A stretch of DNA of 64,000 nucleotides from Crocinitomix sp044361315 (lineage in GTDB: Bacteria > Bacteroidota > Bacteroidia > Flavobacteriales_D > Crocinitomicaceae). Below are positions 1 to 8,425 of this stretch, one piece after another. A program made the position numbers and the translations under genes. The stretch is from the NCBI GenBank assembly GCA_044361315.1, contig JBIKJA010000001.1, forward strand, positions 124,001-188,000, in the 5' to 3' direction. Each line of letters begins with the position of its first letter. Position 1 is the stretch's first letter. The notes under the pieces were generated by a model. The model searched no databases. It had not been told where the DNA came from and saw nothing but the letters and a program-made list of their open reading frames with translations.

Positions 1-202
1 CATTTCTCAAGGCAATTTCATGCAATTTAGCTTGTGAAAAATCGCAGGTATCAAAATCACAATCTTCAAAAATGGTTCCATAAAAATCGGCATTTTTGAA
101 ACTACAATTCTTAAATGTACAACATTCAAAGGTTTGATTTCTGAGCTGTTCGTTCGAAAAAACTTCACTTTTTAATTCCTTTTCGCAGTGAATAGATGAC
201 AT
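1..202 (-). CDS. Pentapeptide-repeat protein, N-terminal fragment (cut by window start)
   Basis: An open frame starts at an ATG (202-200) and runs off the left edge after 67 residues. The translation shows the A(D/N)LxX five-residue periodicity of pentapeptide repeats: CTFKN, CSFKN, ADFYG, TIFED, CDFDT, CDFSQ, AKLHE. Such repeats fold as a right-handed quadrilateral beta helix, but their function cannot be told from this piece. The start lies 4 bases after the stop of the upstream flavoprotein gene on the same strand, so it is probably the third gene of that operon. Family assignment is clear; the rest of the gene lies outside the window. Confidence 0.75.
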   Translation of the reverse strand, partial: MSSIHCEKELKSEVFSNEQLRNQTFECCTFKNCSFKNADFYGTIFEDCDFDTCDFSQAKLHEIALRN

Positions 203-206
203 AATT

Positions 207-1406
207 TTAATTTTTAAATTGATCAATGATCCGATTCGCGGCTACACAACCTGTGGTAAAACATCCTTGCAAAAGATAACCTCCAGTTGGTGCATCCCAA
301 TCCAACATTTCGCCAACAAACGAAAATTGCGGAAATTTAACACTAGTAAAAGCCATCGTTACTTCTTCCATGGCAATGCCGCCAACGGTTGAAATCGCCT
401 CGTCCAACGGTCTAAGTGAATTCACTTTAAAAGTAGCCATTTTTAATGTTTTTGAAAAACACTTAGGATCGGTAAACTCGGATTTTGTCAAAATAGCCTT
501 TATTAATTCAATCACCACACGTTCGACCTTAAAAACCTTACCATAATCAGCTGATTTAAGTCCACTTTGAGCGGCCTTTTTTAATAAATCATCTACCGAA
601 TTATTTGGCTTAAAATCGATATGGATTTCTGTCTCTTGACCCTTCATTAATTGCTGGCGAATTTCCGGAACGCTCGGATAAATCGCATTTCCTTCAAAGC
701 CGCAAGAGGTCACCAAAATTTCACCTTTTCGCCAATTCTTGTCTGCCTTAATTGCGATATTTTTTAATGGCGTTCCGTTAAATTTCTCCCTAAAAATTGG
801 ATCCCAATTCAATTCAATTCCACAATTAGAAGCTTGAAACGGAATCGTTTTGATACCAAGAGCTGAAAAATAGGTCAACCACTTTGAATTACTCCCTGTT
901 TTTGACCATGAGCCACCGCCAAGGCCAAAGACATAGTGATTGGCAACAACTTTTTTGGTTTCGTTATTAAAAGAAATCAACGGAATAAGTTCTTCACTAA
1001 ATCCAATAAATTCGTGATTTAAATGCATGTGAACACCTTTTTTAATCAGGGCCTCTTTAATTTTTGTCAAGACAAAAGCTGGTTTGATCTCTTTTTCAGG
1101 AAAAACTCTGCCGCTCGAACCTACAAAGGTATCAGTGCCTAAATCCTTTAGCCATGCGCGCGTGGCCGTGGAATCAAATTCATTCAACGCTCCGGATAAA
1201 TTCGGATGATAAGAATACGCTTCCTTCAACGAATCACCGGTTGCTGAATTCGTCAAATTAAACCCACCTTTTCCTGCGACTAAAAATTTCCTCCCTATCG
1301 ATTTACCTTTTTCGTAAAGGTGAACCTCAAATGTATCCGCTAAAAAAAAAGCTGCAATCAAACAGGCTGGCCCACCGCCAAAAAGAGCGACGACAGGTTT
1401 AGACAT
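207..1406 (-). CDS. HI0933-type NAD(P)/FAD-dependent flavoprotein
   Basis: The 399-residue protein has an N-terminal Rossmann FAD-binding motif (ALFGGGPACLIAA, residues 7-19; Cys replaces the usual Gly of GGGPAGL). It then has the family signature GRKFLVAGKGGFNLTN near residue 40 and a C-terminal FAD-contacting segment (GEMLDWDAPTGGYLLQGCF). This matches the HI0933/YhiN-like flavoproteins, most closely the subgroup called the PP_4765 family. Substrate and physiological role are unknown for the subgroup. The ATG overlaps the upstream gene's stop by one base (TAATG), which suggests translational coupling. It is full length for the family. Confidence 0.85.
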   Translation of the reverse strand: MSKPVVALFGGGPACLIAAFFLADTFEVHLYEKGKSIGRKFLVAGKGGFNLTNSATGDSLKEAYSYHPNLSGALNEFDSTATRAWLKDLGTDTFVGSSGRVFPEKEIKPAFVLTKIKEALIKKGVHMHLNHEFIGFSEELIPLISFNNETKKVVANHYVFGLGGGSWSKTGSNSKWLTYFSALGIKTIPFQASNCGIELNWDPIFREKFNGTPLKNIAIKADKNWRKGEILVTSCGFEGNAIYPSVPEIRQQLMKGQETEIHIDFKPNNSVDDLLKKAAQSGLKSADYGKVFKVERVVIELIKAILTKSEFTDPKCFSKTLKMATFKVNSLRPLDEAISTVGGIAMEEVTMAFTSVKFPQFSFVGEMLDWDAPTGGYLLQGCFTTGCVAANRIIDQFKN

Positions 1407-1771
1407 TAAATGGTTTCTAATTTTGCGCGTTCAAACCAAATTTCGCCACAGATATACTCATCTTCCCATGTCAAAAATCGAAAAACCGTTCCTTGGTCCG
1501 TGACCTCAAATTCGCACCATTGATTATCAAAAGCTAAGTCATTTTGCCAAGTATGAGCCACCACTATTTTAAAAAAAGGATCTTGCATCGTGGTAATACA
1601 TGCCGCTACCACCATTCGAGAAGGTTCGGCAACATATTCAGTTCTTAAAACCTCAAAGTCATCTAACCGTGAAAAATAATGATAAATATCTTCGGTCATT
1701 TGGAGCACGTCCTCTCCTTTATTTGGTTTTATATGAGGAATTAACTGCGCTATCTTTTCTTGGAGTTTCAT
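1406..1771 (-). CDS. Hypothetical cytosolic protein, 121 aa
   Basis: A short acidic protein rich in Trp and Phe, with no signal peptide or membrane segment; I do not recognise a family. I start it at the ATG at 1771 (MKLQEK). The longer reading from 1783 begins inside a perfect -7 promoter element (1781-1788), so it would not be transcribed. It is the first gene of a three-gene operon with the flavoprotein and the pentapeptide-repeat protein, and its stop overlaps the next start. Confidence 0.65.
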   Translation of the reverse strand: MKLQEKIAQLIPHIKPNKGEDVLQMTEDIYHYFSRLDDFEVLRTEYVAEPSRMVVAACITTMQDPFFKIVVAHTWQNDLAFDNQWCEFEVTDQGTVFRFLTWEDEYICGEIWFERAKLETI

Positions 1772-1780
1772 AATGTCTCG

Positions 1781-1788
1781 CAAAATTA
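1781..1788 (-). promoter_or_regulatory. -7 element (TAATTTTG) of the flavoprotein operon
   Basis: The minus strand reads TAATTTTG, a perfect match to the Bacteroidota -7 consensus TAnnTTTG. It lies 9 bases before the ATG at 1771, so the 5' leader would be only a few bases long. Confidence 0.6.
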
Positions 1789-1915
1789 GGTTTTTTTGGG
1801 CGAAAAAATAGTTTTAAGAAGTAAAACCAATAGAAAAACAATGAATAACTGCACTCAACCACAAATTTTTTGAATTGAATAATGACCTTAATCCATTGAC
1901 AAGTGCACATTCATC

Positions 1916-1944
1916 AAAAAAAGGGACAACCTTTCGATTGTCCC
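1916..1944 (-). terminator. Intrinsic terminator after the metalloprotease gene
   Basis: GGGACAA (1923-1929) pairs with TTGTCCC (1938-1944) around an 8-base loop. On the minus strand it is followed by an uninterrupted T tract. It lies 24 bases past the metalloprotease stop. Confidence 0.85.
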
Positions 1945-1967
1945 CTTCAAGTCCTAATTAAAGATGT

Positions 1968-4457
1968 TTATTTCGGTTCAAAAATCAAATCGATTGTTGC
2001 AATTGCATCTTCTAAATGATACTTACTCATTTTATCGGTGATTCGCGGAAGTGCGATTTTAATTTGTTTTTTAAGTTCGTTTAATTCGGCGCGGGCCACT
2101 GAACGAATATCTGATTGACTCGCTAAAACATCCGTACGACTAATAAAACCTTTGTATTCGGCAGGCATTATATCTTGATTTTCAGTTAATAAATACCCTA
2201 GTCTCAAAATATGTGCTTTTTGTAAATTTCTGCGGTAAACCGGAATCGAACTTCCTTGTTTCAGTTCGGTCCAAATACTATTTCTCAAGTCCTCCGTAAT
2301 TTCGATGATTGTATACGCTTGTTCACCGTTGATTGCTTCATTTTCGATTGCTCTGGCCAATCTACCAAAATCCAAAATTGACTCCATGTTTCGAACTTGA
2401 AGTAAACGCATTTTTTCAATGCCCCCATCGTATTGGATTCGGTTTAATACATTTGGATCCAGCAACCAAACAGGCGCAACAAATAAATTATCATTCAAAA
2501 ATTTCATGGCTTCTTTTTGTGTTGCTTTCGGCACATGTGTGTAAACTGCACCCTCTTGTTCGTAGGTTTTATAAACTTCATACATCCCTCCAATATTGGC
2601 AACAACATGTCCCATATAACGATTAAATTGACCTACGACTTGTTCATACAACTCACCCATTTCATCGTAATTTTTTCCATCTTCTGAAGTCCATGTGATT
2701 AGGTTAGGTAAAATTCGTTTTAAATTTTTGATTCCATACTCACTGGCTTTCATTGCATTATCACCCAAATCTTCGGTTTGAGCACTTGGATCAATTGGGC
2801 TACCAAACTGTTGTCTTCCAAAACGGTAATAAGGATCACCAGCGTGCGCCTGAATCCATTTGTCTAAGGTTGGTTTTTCATCCTCTGCAGTTTCGGCGTC
2901 CAAAATTGGGCGGTATCCCCAACTAATTGAATATTTATCATAAACTCCAATTTCTGGCATTAAAGCGACATCCTTATCTTCGGGCTGTGCGATATAATTA
3001 AATCGCGCATAATCCATAATTGATGGGGCTGTGCCATATTTTTTAGTGAAAGTTGCTGATCGAAGTGAATCGACCGGATACGCATTACTACTCGCCATAT
3101 TGTGCGGTAATCCAAGCGTATGTCCAACTTCGTGGGCAGATACAAAACGAATCAATCGTCCCATTATTTCTTCTTTAAACTCGACGCCGCGAGCTTCAGT
3201 GTTTATTGCAGCTGTTTGAACAAAAAACCAATTTCTTAAAAGCGTCATCACGTTGTGGTACCAATTGATATCAGATTCAATAATTTCGCCACTTCGAGGA
3301 TCACTTGTGTGTGGGCCGTTGGCATTTGGGATTGGAGAGGCCAAATAACGTACAACCGAATATCGCGCATCTTCGGGACTCCATTCTGGATCTTCTTCAG
3401 GTGTTGGTGGATCCATGGCAATAATCGCATTTTTAAATCCTGCTGCTTCAAAAGCCACTTGCCAATCTTCGATTCCTTGTTTCAAATATTTACGCCATTT
3501 TTCTGGTGTTGCCCGGTCGATATAATAAATGATAGGTTTGACAGGCTCCACCAATTCGCCACGTTTAAATTTTTCAATATCTTCTGGTTTTACTTCTAAA
3601 CGCCATCTATCAAGATATTGAAGAGATTTGCTTTTTTGAGCTTCCAAGCCATAATCTACTTGTGACGAGGTAAACCATCCCACGCGTTGGTCGAAATAAC
3701 GACGTTTCATTGGAATTTTTGGTAATAAAATCATCGAATTACTAATTTCGACAGAAATCGATCCTAAACTTGAATTTGAAGGTGGGGCGCCAGCGATATA
3801 TGTTTTTACATGGCGTGTTTCGATATTAATTGGGTAACTACTAATCCGTTCGATATACGATCGTTTATCATCCAAACGACTAATTTTATATTGTTGTCTC
3901 ATCCACGATTGTAAGCCAATTGCCGCGATATCGGTACTGATAAGTTCAGTAACATCGATCACAACCGAGGTTGAATCAGGCCCAAACGCTTTGATTGGAA
4001 ACATGAATAAAATAGGTTCAAAATTTGAATTCACTACCGCTTCGTGAACTGGCAATGAATCTGTAGCGACAACATCATAAGAAACTACCCGCAACAACAC
4101 ATTTTCATCTTTTACTTGCCAACGCAATACTTGTTCATTCTGAGTTCCTCCACCAAACCCAATTCCTGCTGCTGTTTTGGCGATTTTGGTAACCATTAAC
4201 ATTTCTCGCTCGAACAACGAATCAGGGATTTCGTAAAAATAAGATTTATCGACCCTGTGAACTTTAAACAAACCCTCGTCTGTGATGGCATCTTTGGTAA
4301 TAACCTTGGTATAAGGTTGAATTTCTCCCTTTTTAGCTGGAGATGCTTCGACAGGAGGAGTCCCCTTTTTTTTGTCATTTTTTTGGGCGACGACGTTGGT
4401 TGAAAAAGTGATCAACAAACCTGTCAATAGTGTAAAACTAAGGAACGTACTTTTCAT
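1968..4457 (-). CDS. Secreted zinc-dependent metalloprotease (metzincin-type, DUF5117/DUF5118 family)
   Basis: 829 residues with a Sec signal peptide (about 1-24, ending VVAQ). The catalytic motif HEVGHTLGLPH lies near residues 441-451: three zinc-binding His plus the catalytic Glu. A Met-turn-like segment SIMDYARFNY follows about 40 residues later. The layout matches the large Bacteroidota family with DUF5118, DUF5117 and DUF4953 domains around a metzincin core. It is expected in the periplasm or outside the cell; I see no type IX sorting domain at the C-terminus. It probably hydrolyses proteins or peptides; the substrate is unknown. It is monocistronic, with its own terminator. Confidence 0.9.
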   Translation of the reverse strand: MKSTFLSFTLLTGLLITFSTNVVAQKNDKKKGTPPVEASPAKKGEIQPYTKVITKDAITDEGLFKVHRVDKSYFYEIPDSLFEREMLMVTKIAKTAAGIGFGGGTQNEQVLRWQVKDENVLLRVVSYDVVATDSLPVHEAVVNSNFEPILFMFPIKAFGPDSTSVVIDVTELISTDIAAIGLQSWMRQQYKISRLDDKRSYIERISSYPINIETRHVKTYIAGAPPSNSSLGSISVEISNSMILLPKIPMKRRYFDQRVGWFTSSQVDYGLEAQKSKSLQYLDRWRLEVKPEDIEKFKRGELVEPVKPIIYYIDRATPEKWRKYLKQGIEDWQVAFEAAGFKNAIIAMDPPTPEEDPEWSPEDARYSVVRYLASPIPNANGPHTSDPRSGEIIESDINWYHNVMTLLRNWFFVQTAAINTEARGVEFKEEIMGRLIRFVSAHEVGHTLGLPHNMASSNAYPVDSLRSATFTKKYGTAPSIMDYARFNYIAQPEDKDVALMPEIGVYDKYSISWGYRPILDAETAEDEKPTLDKWIQAHAGDPYYRFGRQQFGSPIDPSAQTEDLGDNAMKASEYGIKNLKRILPNLITWTSEDGKNYDEMGELYEQVVGQFNRYMGHVVANIGGMYEVYKTYEQEGAVYTHVPKATQKEAMKFLNDNLFVAPVWLLDPNVLNRIQYDGGIEKMRLLQVRNMESILDFGRLARAIENEAINGEQAYTIIEITEDLRNSIWTELKQGSSIPVYRRNLQKAHILRLGYLLTENQDIMPAEYKGFISRTDVLASQSDIRSVARAELNELKKQIKIALPRITDKMSKYHLEDAIATIDLIFEPK

Positions 4458-4562
4458 AGACTATCTTTTCTTGCTAGTTGGTAAAAATAGGGTATTATTT
4501 TTAAAAGCCCATCAATTAGGCACAAAAGAGTGTCATTGTGTATAAATGGTAGAAATCGTAGT

Positions 4563-5177
4563 TTAACGGATTAAGATTTGACTTAAATGTTGGATAGGGA
4601 TCAAATCATTGGTTTGATCATCCTCTACCTCATCTATAATCTGAAAACCTGATAAACAATTGATTTTTAATTCCTCCCCTAAGACATCTGTCAACATTAA
4701 ATCAACAGCAATCAATTGAGTATCTTCATCTAGCTCAAATAATTCTGGTGCGTCAATCAATAATTCGTACCTGCCATCTGGTTCAATAAGCGGAATAACT
4801 TTCCAATGATGGGCAGTAATTGATCTAATTTCCATTTCAATGTCATACAGATCCACTTCGTAAGTGGATTTTCCTGGAATCGCATGATGATATTCCCACC
4901 CATGTGCCTTGTTTGCATTTTGCACGATGGACTGCGTAATTGCCAATAATTTTCTTTCGTTATTTGGCGACAAGGTTAAGGTGAACTTAAAAGGTTGTGG
5001 GTTTCCCAATTGCCACTTTAACTTACCCATTCCTAAAAGATGTTGATCCAATTGTTCAACAACATAATTTGTTTGGGGATGCAGAGATTCGCTCACCACC
5101 TTTTCAATAACCTGTCTATTCTCGTCAAACCACTCCCAAAAATCTTGGATTCGTTGCGCTAAATCGTTCTTATTCAT
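4563..5177 (-). CDS. Hypothetical protein, 204 aa
   Basis: An acidic, soluble protein without signal peptide. The first half is helical (QDFWEWFDENRQVIEKVVSE) and the rest looks alpha/beta. I do not recognise the family with confidence. It lies 39 bases downstream of the SnoaL-like gene on the same strand and is probably the last gene of the metallophosphoesterase operon. The ATG at 5177 is the only good start. Confidence 0.6.
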   Translation of the reverse strand: MNKNDLAQRIQDFWEWFDENRQVIEKVVSESLHPQTNYVVEQLDQHLLGMGKLKWQLGNPQPFKFTLTLSPNNERKLLAITQSIVQNANKAHGWEYHHAIPGKSTYEVDLYDIEMEIRSITAHHWKVIPLIEPDGRYELLIDAPELFELDEDTQLIAVDLMLTDVLGEELKINCLSGFQIIDEVEDDQTNDLIPIQHLSQILIR

Positions 5178-5216
5178 TTAATTTTTTTCAAATCTCGTTA
5201 AAAGCTGATTTATTTG

Positions 5217-5630
5217 TTAATTTAATTTATGCTTAAAAAAGATAGTTCCACCAATCACCCCCCCTTTAAAACCCAAGACTTGTTTAGCAGAGACTTTTAA
5301 GTTAAAACGGTCGGTGTGTTTACTCATTTTACCCTCCAAAAATTCAAATTTCGCTTGAATTTTATTGTGAACTGGTCGATTAGTTTTGGAAAAAACATAA
5401 AATGCCTCCCTATTCGCTTCATTTTTGGGGTCCAAATCAGGAATTGAGAATTCGACTTTTAAATTAGTGTTATTTGACAACAACATCCGCCACATGTTTT
5501 TAGCGTGTTCGCCAGTCAATTTTCCAAATGCTGGATCTTCAAACACCACCTCATCGTAATAACAAGCAACCATTTTTTCAGCGTATTTCTGCTGAAAGGC
5601 TGTATAAAATTCTTTGATGACTTCTTCCAT
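5217..5630 (-). CDS. SnoaL-like / NTF2-fold protein
   Basis: 137 residues. The start EEVIKEFYTAFQQKYAEKMVACYYDEVVFEDPAFG is typical of NTF2-like SnoaL proteins: a helix that counts the size of the cone, then the beta strand with FEDP. These folds bind small molecules or act as isomerases or hydratases; no catalytic pair can be named here. It follows the second metallophosphoesterase gene with a 5-base gap, so it is co-transcribed. Confidence 0.7.
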   Translation of the reverse strand: MEEVIKEFYTAFQQKYAEKMVACYYDEVVFEDPAFGKLTGEHAKNMWRMLLSNNTNLKVEFSIPDLDPKNEANREAFYVFSKTNRPVHNKIQAKFEFLEGKMSKHTDRFNLKVSAKQVLGFKGGVIGGTIFFKHKLN

Positions 5631-5635
5631 TTTGA

Positions 5636-6853
5636 CTAATTTGAGTCGGACTTTAAGGTGATCACAGAGATTTCAGGCCAAATACCTAATCGCCCAGGAT
5701 ACCCCAAAAATCCAAATCCTCGATTGATATAAAGATATTGATTTTTCAGCGAATAAAGACCTGCCCATTTTTTATATCGTAATTGAATTGGACTCCATCG
5801 GTATTTACCCCATTCAAATCCCATTTGAGCACCATGGGTATGACCGCTAAATGTGATATCAATATCGGTAAAAAACTTCGTTATTTCTTCGTCCCAATGC
5901 GTTGGATCGTGAGACAACAATAATTTAACATCCGCTTGTGTGCCCGTGTGCGCCTGAGCCAAATCGCCCATTTTGTGAAAACCAATGCCCCAATTTTCCA
6001 CTCCAATTAAGGCAATTTTATCATCTCCTTTTTCCAAATAGAGATGCTCGTTTAACAATAATTTCCATCCAATTTGACCATGAATCGCTTTCAAACGTTC
6101 AAAGTTTTCTTTTTTATCCTTTTCACTATGCCAAGAGGTATAATCACCATAATCATGATTTCCAAGGATAGAAAAAACACCCATCGGAGCTTTAATTCGC
6201 GAAAATGTATCCATAAAAGGATTCATTTCTTCGGCATGATCGTTGACCAAATCACCTGTAAAAAAAATAACATCGGCTTGTTGCGCTAAAATCATATCTA
6301 CGCCTTTATTAACGGCCTTGACATTGTACAAACTTCCCGAATGAATGTCTGAAATTTGAACAATTTTAAAATCATTAAACACCCTTGGCAACTTAGGAAG
6401 GTGAATAACTGTTTCTCTGATTTTATAACGATATGGACCAAAAATCATTCCCATAATCAATAAAAATGCAGGTAAAATTGCCCCGATTAACCCTAACGAA
6501 ATTAGCACATAAGAACTGTTTAGTGGATTATCTTGAAAGATCCACACCAACATATATCGTAGGTCGTCCAACAACACAAAGAGATCAAAAAACAAGACTG
6601 AAAATAGATTGATAAATACGGAGGCAAGCATAAAATTACGCAGCGCTGTTGAAACCATTTTCCCTCGGTAAAAAACCAGAAAAAAGGAAATCAAAGACAA
6701 TCCAAAAAGTGTATAGAAAATCGATAAAACAATCATTTGAAGTGACGCACTATACTGAAATAACACATGTTGCATCCCAAAAAATGCATACATCTGAAGC
6801 AGCACCACAATAGCCAAAATAATAAAAGGAAATAAGCGCATTCGTCGGTTCAT
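5636..6853 (-). CDS. Membrane-anchored metallophosphoesterase (copy 2)
   Basis: 405 residues. Four hydrophobic segments fill the first ~145 residues, followed by a calcineurin-like phosphoesterase domain. The five metal-binding blocks are visible: QISDIHSG (DxH), FFTGDLVND (GD), LGNHDYG (GNHD), LLLSHDP, and FSGHTHG (GHxH). This matches the YaeI/YkuE group; some members hydrolyse UDP-diacylglucosamine or other lipids, but the substrate here is not known. It is a tandem paralogue of the gene starting 3 bases upstream; the C-terminal domains are nearly identical in sequence and the membrane part is more diverged. Confidence 0.88.
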   Translation of the reverse strand: MNRRMRLFPFIILAIVVLLQMYAFFGMQHVLFQYSASLQMIVLSIFYTLFGLSLISFFLVFYRGKMVSTALRNFMLASVFINLFSVLFFDLFVLLDDLRYMLVWIFQDNPLNSSYVLISLGLIGAILPAFLLIMGMIFGPYRYKIRETVIHLPKLPRVFNDFKIVQISDIHSGSLYNVKAVNKGVDMILAQQADVIFFTGDLVNDHAEEMNPFMDTFSRIKAPMGVFSILGNHDYGDYTSWHSEKDKKENFERLKAIHGQIGWKLLLNEHLYLEKGDDKIALIGVENWGIGFHKMGDLAQAHTGTQADVKLLLSHDPTHWDEEITKFFTDIDITFSGHTHGAQMGFEWGKYRWSPIQLRYKKWAGLYSLKNQYLYINRGFGFLGYPGRLGIWPEISVITLKSDSN

Positions 6854-6856
6854 GGT

Positions 6857-8101
6857 TTAGGCACTATCATTTGTTAACGTCATGACAGTAATTTCTGGCC
6901 AAATCCCAATTCGACCGGGATAACCAATAAAACCATACCCACGATTTACATACAAATACTGATTATTTTCAGCATACAATCCCGCCCATTTATTGTAGCG
7001 CATCCGAACCGGACTCCATTTAAAACCACCCGTTTCTACGCCCATTTGGGCACCATGCGTGTGGCCACTGAAGGTGATGTCAATAGAAGGATAATCTTTA
7101 CTTACCTCTTCTTCCCAATGCGTAGGATCGTGTGACAACAATAATTTAACGGGAGCTTCGCATCCTTCGTAAGCTTTTTTTAGATTGCCAATTTGATGAA
7201 ACCCAGCTCCCCAATTATTGACACCAATTAAAGCAATTTTTTCTTCTCCTTTTTGAAGATAAACATGTTCATCGAGCAACAATCGCCATCCTAATTCGGC
7301 ATGAATTTCTTTCATTCGCACCAAATTAGCAGCTTTTTCTTCGTCATTTTCCCATCGGTGATAATCGCCATAATCGTGATTACCTAGAACTGAAAAAACA
7401 CCAAGCGGCGCTTTTAACCGGGAAAAAACATCCATGTAATCTTTCATTTCAACAGCGGAATCATTCACTAAATCGCCTGTGAAAAAAATTAAATCGGGCT
7501 TTTGTTCTAACAATAAATCGATTCCTTTATTGACTGCTTCTTTGTCATAAAAACTCCCCGCATGGATGTCAGAAATTTGAACTATTTTCAATCCATTAAA
7601 TCCATTTGGCAAATTAGGAAGGTAGACTTGCGGGAAATGCAAGGTGTATTTATAAGGTCCAATAATCATTCCGAGAGGCAACGAGATGGTAGGAACTGCA
7701 GCTGCAAATAATCCGGTTTTAAGAATAAAATCAGACCGAGAAATTCCGTTTCCCTGTTCGACTGATTTAGGTTTCGACAGTATTTTAATTCTAATCCATT
7801 TAACTAATCTCACCAGATCGTCAAAAACAAGGAACAAGGTAAATACGAACTTGACGATTAAATTGAAAATCACCGTTGAGAAGACAAAATTCAAAGTCCA
7901 AAAAGGCATTGATTTTCCTAGGATATACAAGGTTAAAAAGCCAACAATTGACAAAATCATGAAAAACAAGTGAAAGAATTTGAGGCCATTTCTTAACCAA
8001 GTTGAATAATTATCCCACCTGGATTTTAAGGCACGGTAGGTATATATCTCGATTAAAGTGATAATTATTGAAAAAACAATTGGAAAAAGGATCATTCTCA
8101 T
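6857..8101 (-). CDS. Membrane-anchored metallophosphoesterase (copy 1)
   Basis: 414 residues with the same plan as its downstream paralogue: three to four N-terminal membrane helices, then QISDIHAG, FFTGDLVND, LGNHDYG, LLLSHDP and FSGHTHG. The catalytic domain probably faces the cytoplasm or periplasm next to the membrane; topology cannot be settled by eye. It is first in a probable four-gene operon (two esterases, the NTF2-like protein and a 204-aa hypothetical). Its ATG lies only four bases after a perfect -7 box, so the mRNA may be leaderless. Confidence 0.88.
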   Translation of the reverse strand: MRMILFPIVFSIIITLIEIYTYRALKSRWDNYSTWLRNGLKFFHLFFMILSIVGFLTLYILGKSMPFWTLNFVFSTVIFNLIVKFVFTLFLVFDDLVRLVKWIRIKILSKPKSVEQGNGISRSDFILKTGLFAAAVPTISLPLGMIIGPYKYTLHFPQVYLPNLPNGFNGLKIVQISDIHAGSFYDKEAVNKGIDLLLEQKPDLIFFTGDLVNDSAVEMKDYMDVFSRLKAPLGVFSVLGNHDYGDYHRWENDEEKAANLVRMKEIHAELGWRLLLDEHVYLQKGEEKIALIGVNNWGAGFHQIGNLKKAYEGCEAPVKLLLSHDPTHWEEEVSKDYPSIDITFSGHTHGAQMGVETGGFKWSPVRMRYNKWAGLYAENNQYLYVNRGYGFIGYPGRIGIWPEITVMTLTNDSA

Positions 8102-8105
8102 AGTG

Positions 8106-8113
8106 CAAAATTA
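8106..8113 (-). promoter_or_regulatory. -7 element (TAATTTTG) with ATG four bases downstream
   Basis: On the minus strand TAATTTTG is followed by CACT and then the ATG at 8101. Since transcription starts a few bases after this element, the start codon would be at or near the 5' end of the mRNA. Confidence 0.6.
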
Positions 8114-8255
8114 ACGAATTTACTTGTTAGGATTCCATTTATTAAACAAGGCGATTGATTAGTAGATAGAATTAAACATAGAATTAAGCAATAAGTTCAC
8201 AAATTAGTATTTGACTATCAAGGACGTTTCTGAAATGCGAATATTTTATGGAATT

Positions 8256-8425
8256 TAAGATTTCGTTGAAATTTTTTCGGCTTAAATTTAAATTGGGATT
8301 CAAGAGCGTGTTTTGTAATTTATTAATTAGACAAATACTTGTTTAATTAGTAGAGAGATAGTTTGAAATCTAAAAAAGAGTGCATATTTGCTAGAAATTA
8401 AGCAAAAACCAATTAAATTTTCAAA
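8256..8425 (+). repeat. Upstream region shared with the paralogue (copy A) inside a 324-bp intergenic stretch
   Basis: The gene-free stretch 8102-8425 holds the divergent minus promoter (8106-8113) and this 170-bp segment. The segment aligns by eye with 10173-10351 upstream of the second gene, from TTAAGATTTCGT through GTGCATATTTGC to the start codon. It includes a shared -7-like CATATTTG (8383-8390) with TTTG 17 bp upstream (8362-8365). The duplication therefore copied promoter and gene together. Confidence 0.65.

Noticed and set aside
1719..1910. A 63-codon minus ORF spanning the promoter of the flavoprotein operon
   Set aside because: It overlaps the -7 box and the start of the 121-aa gene in another frame and its translation looks like random AT-rich sequence.
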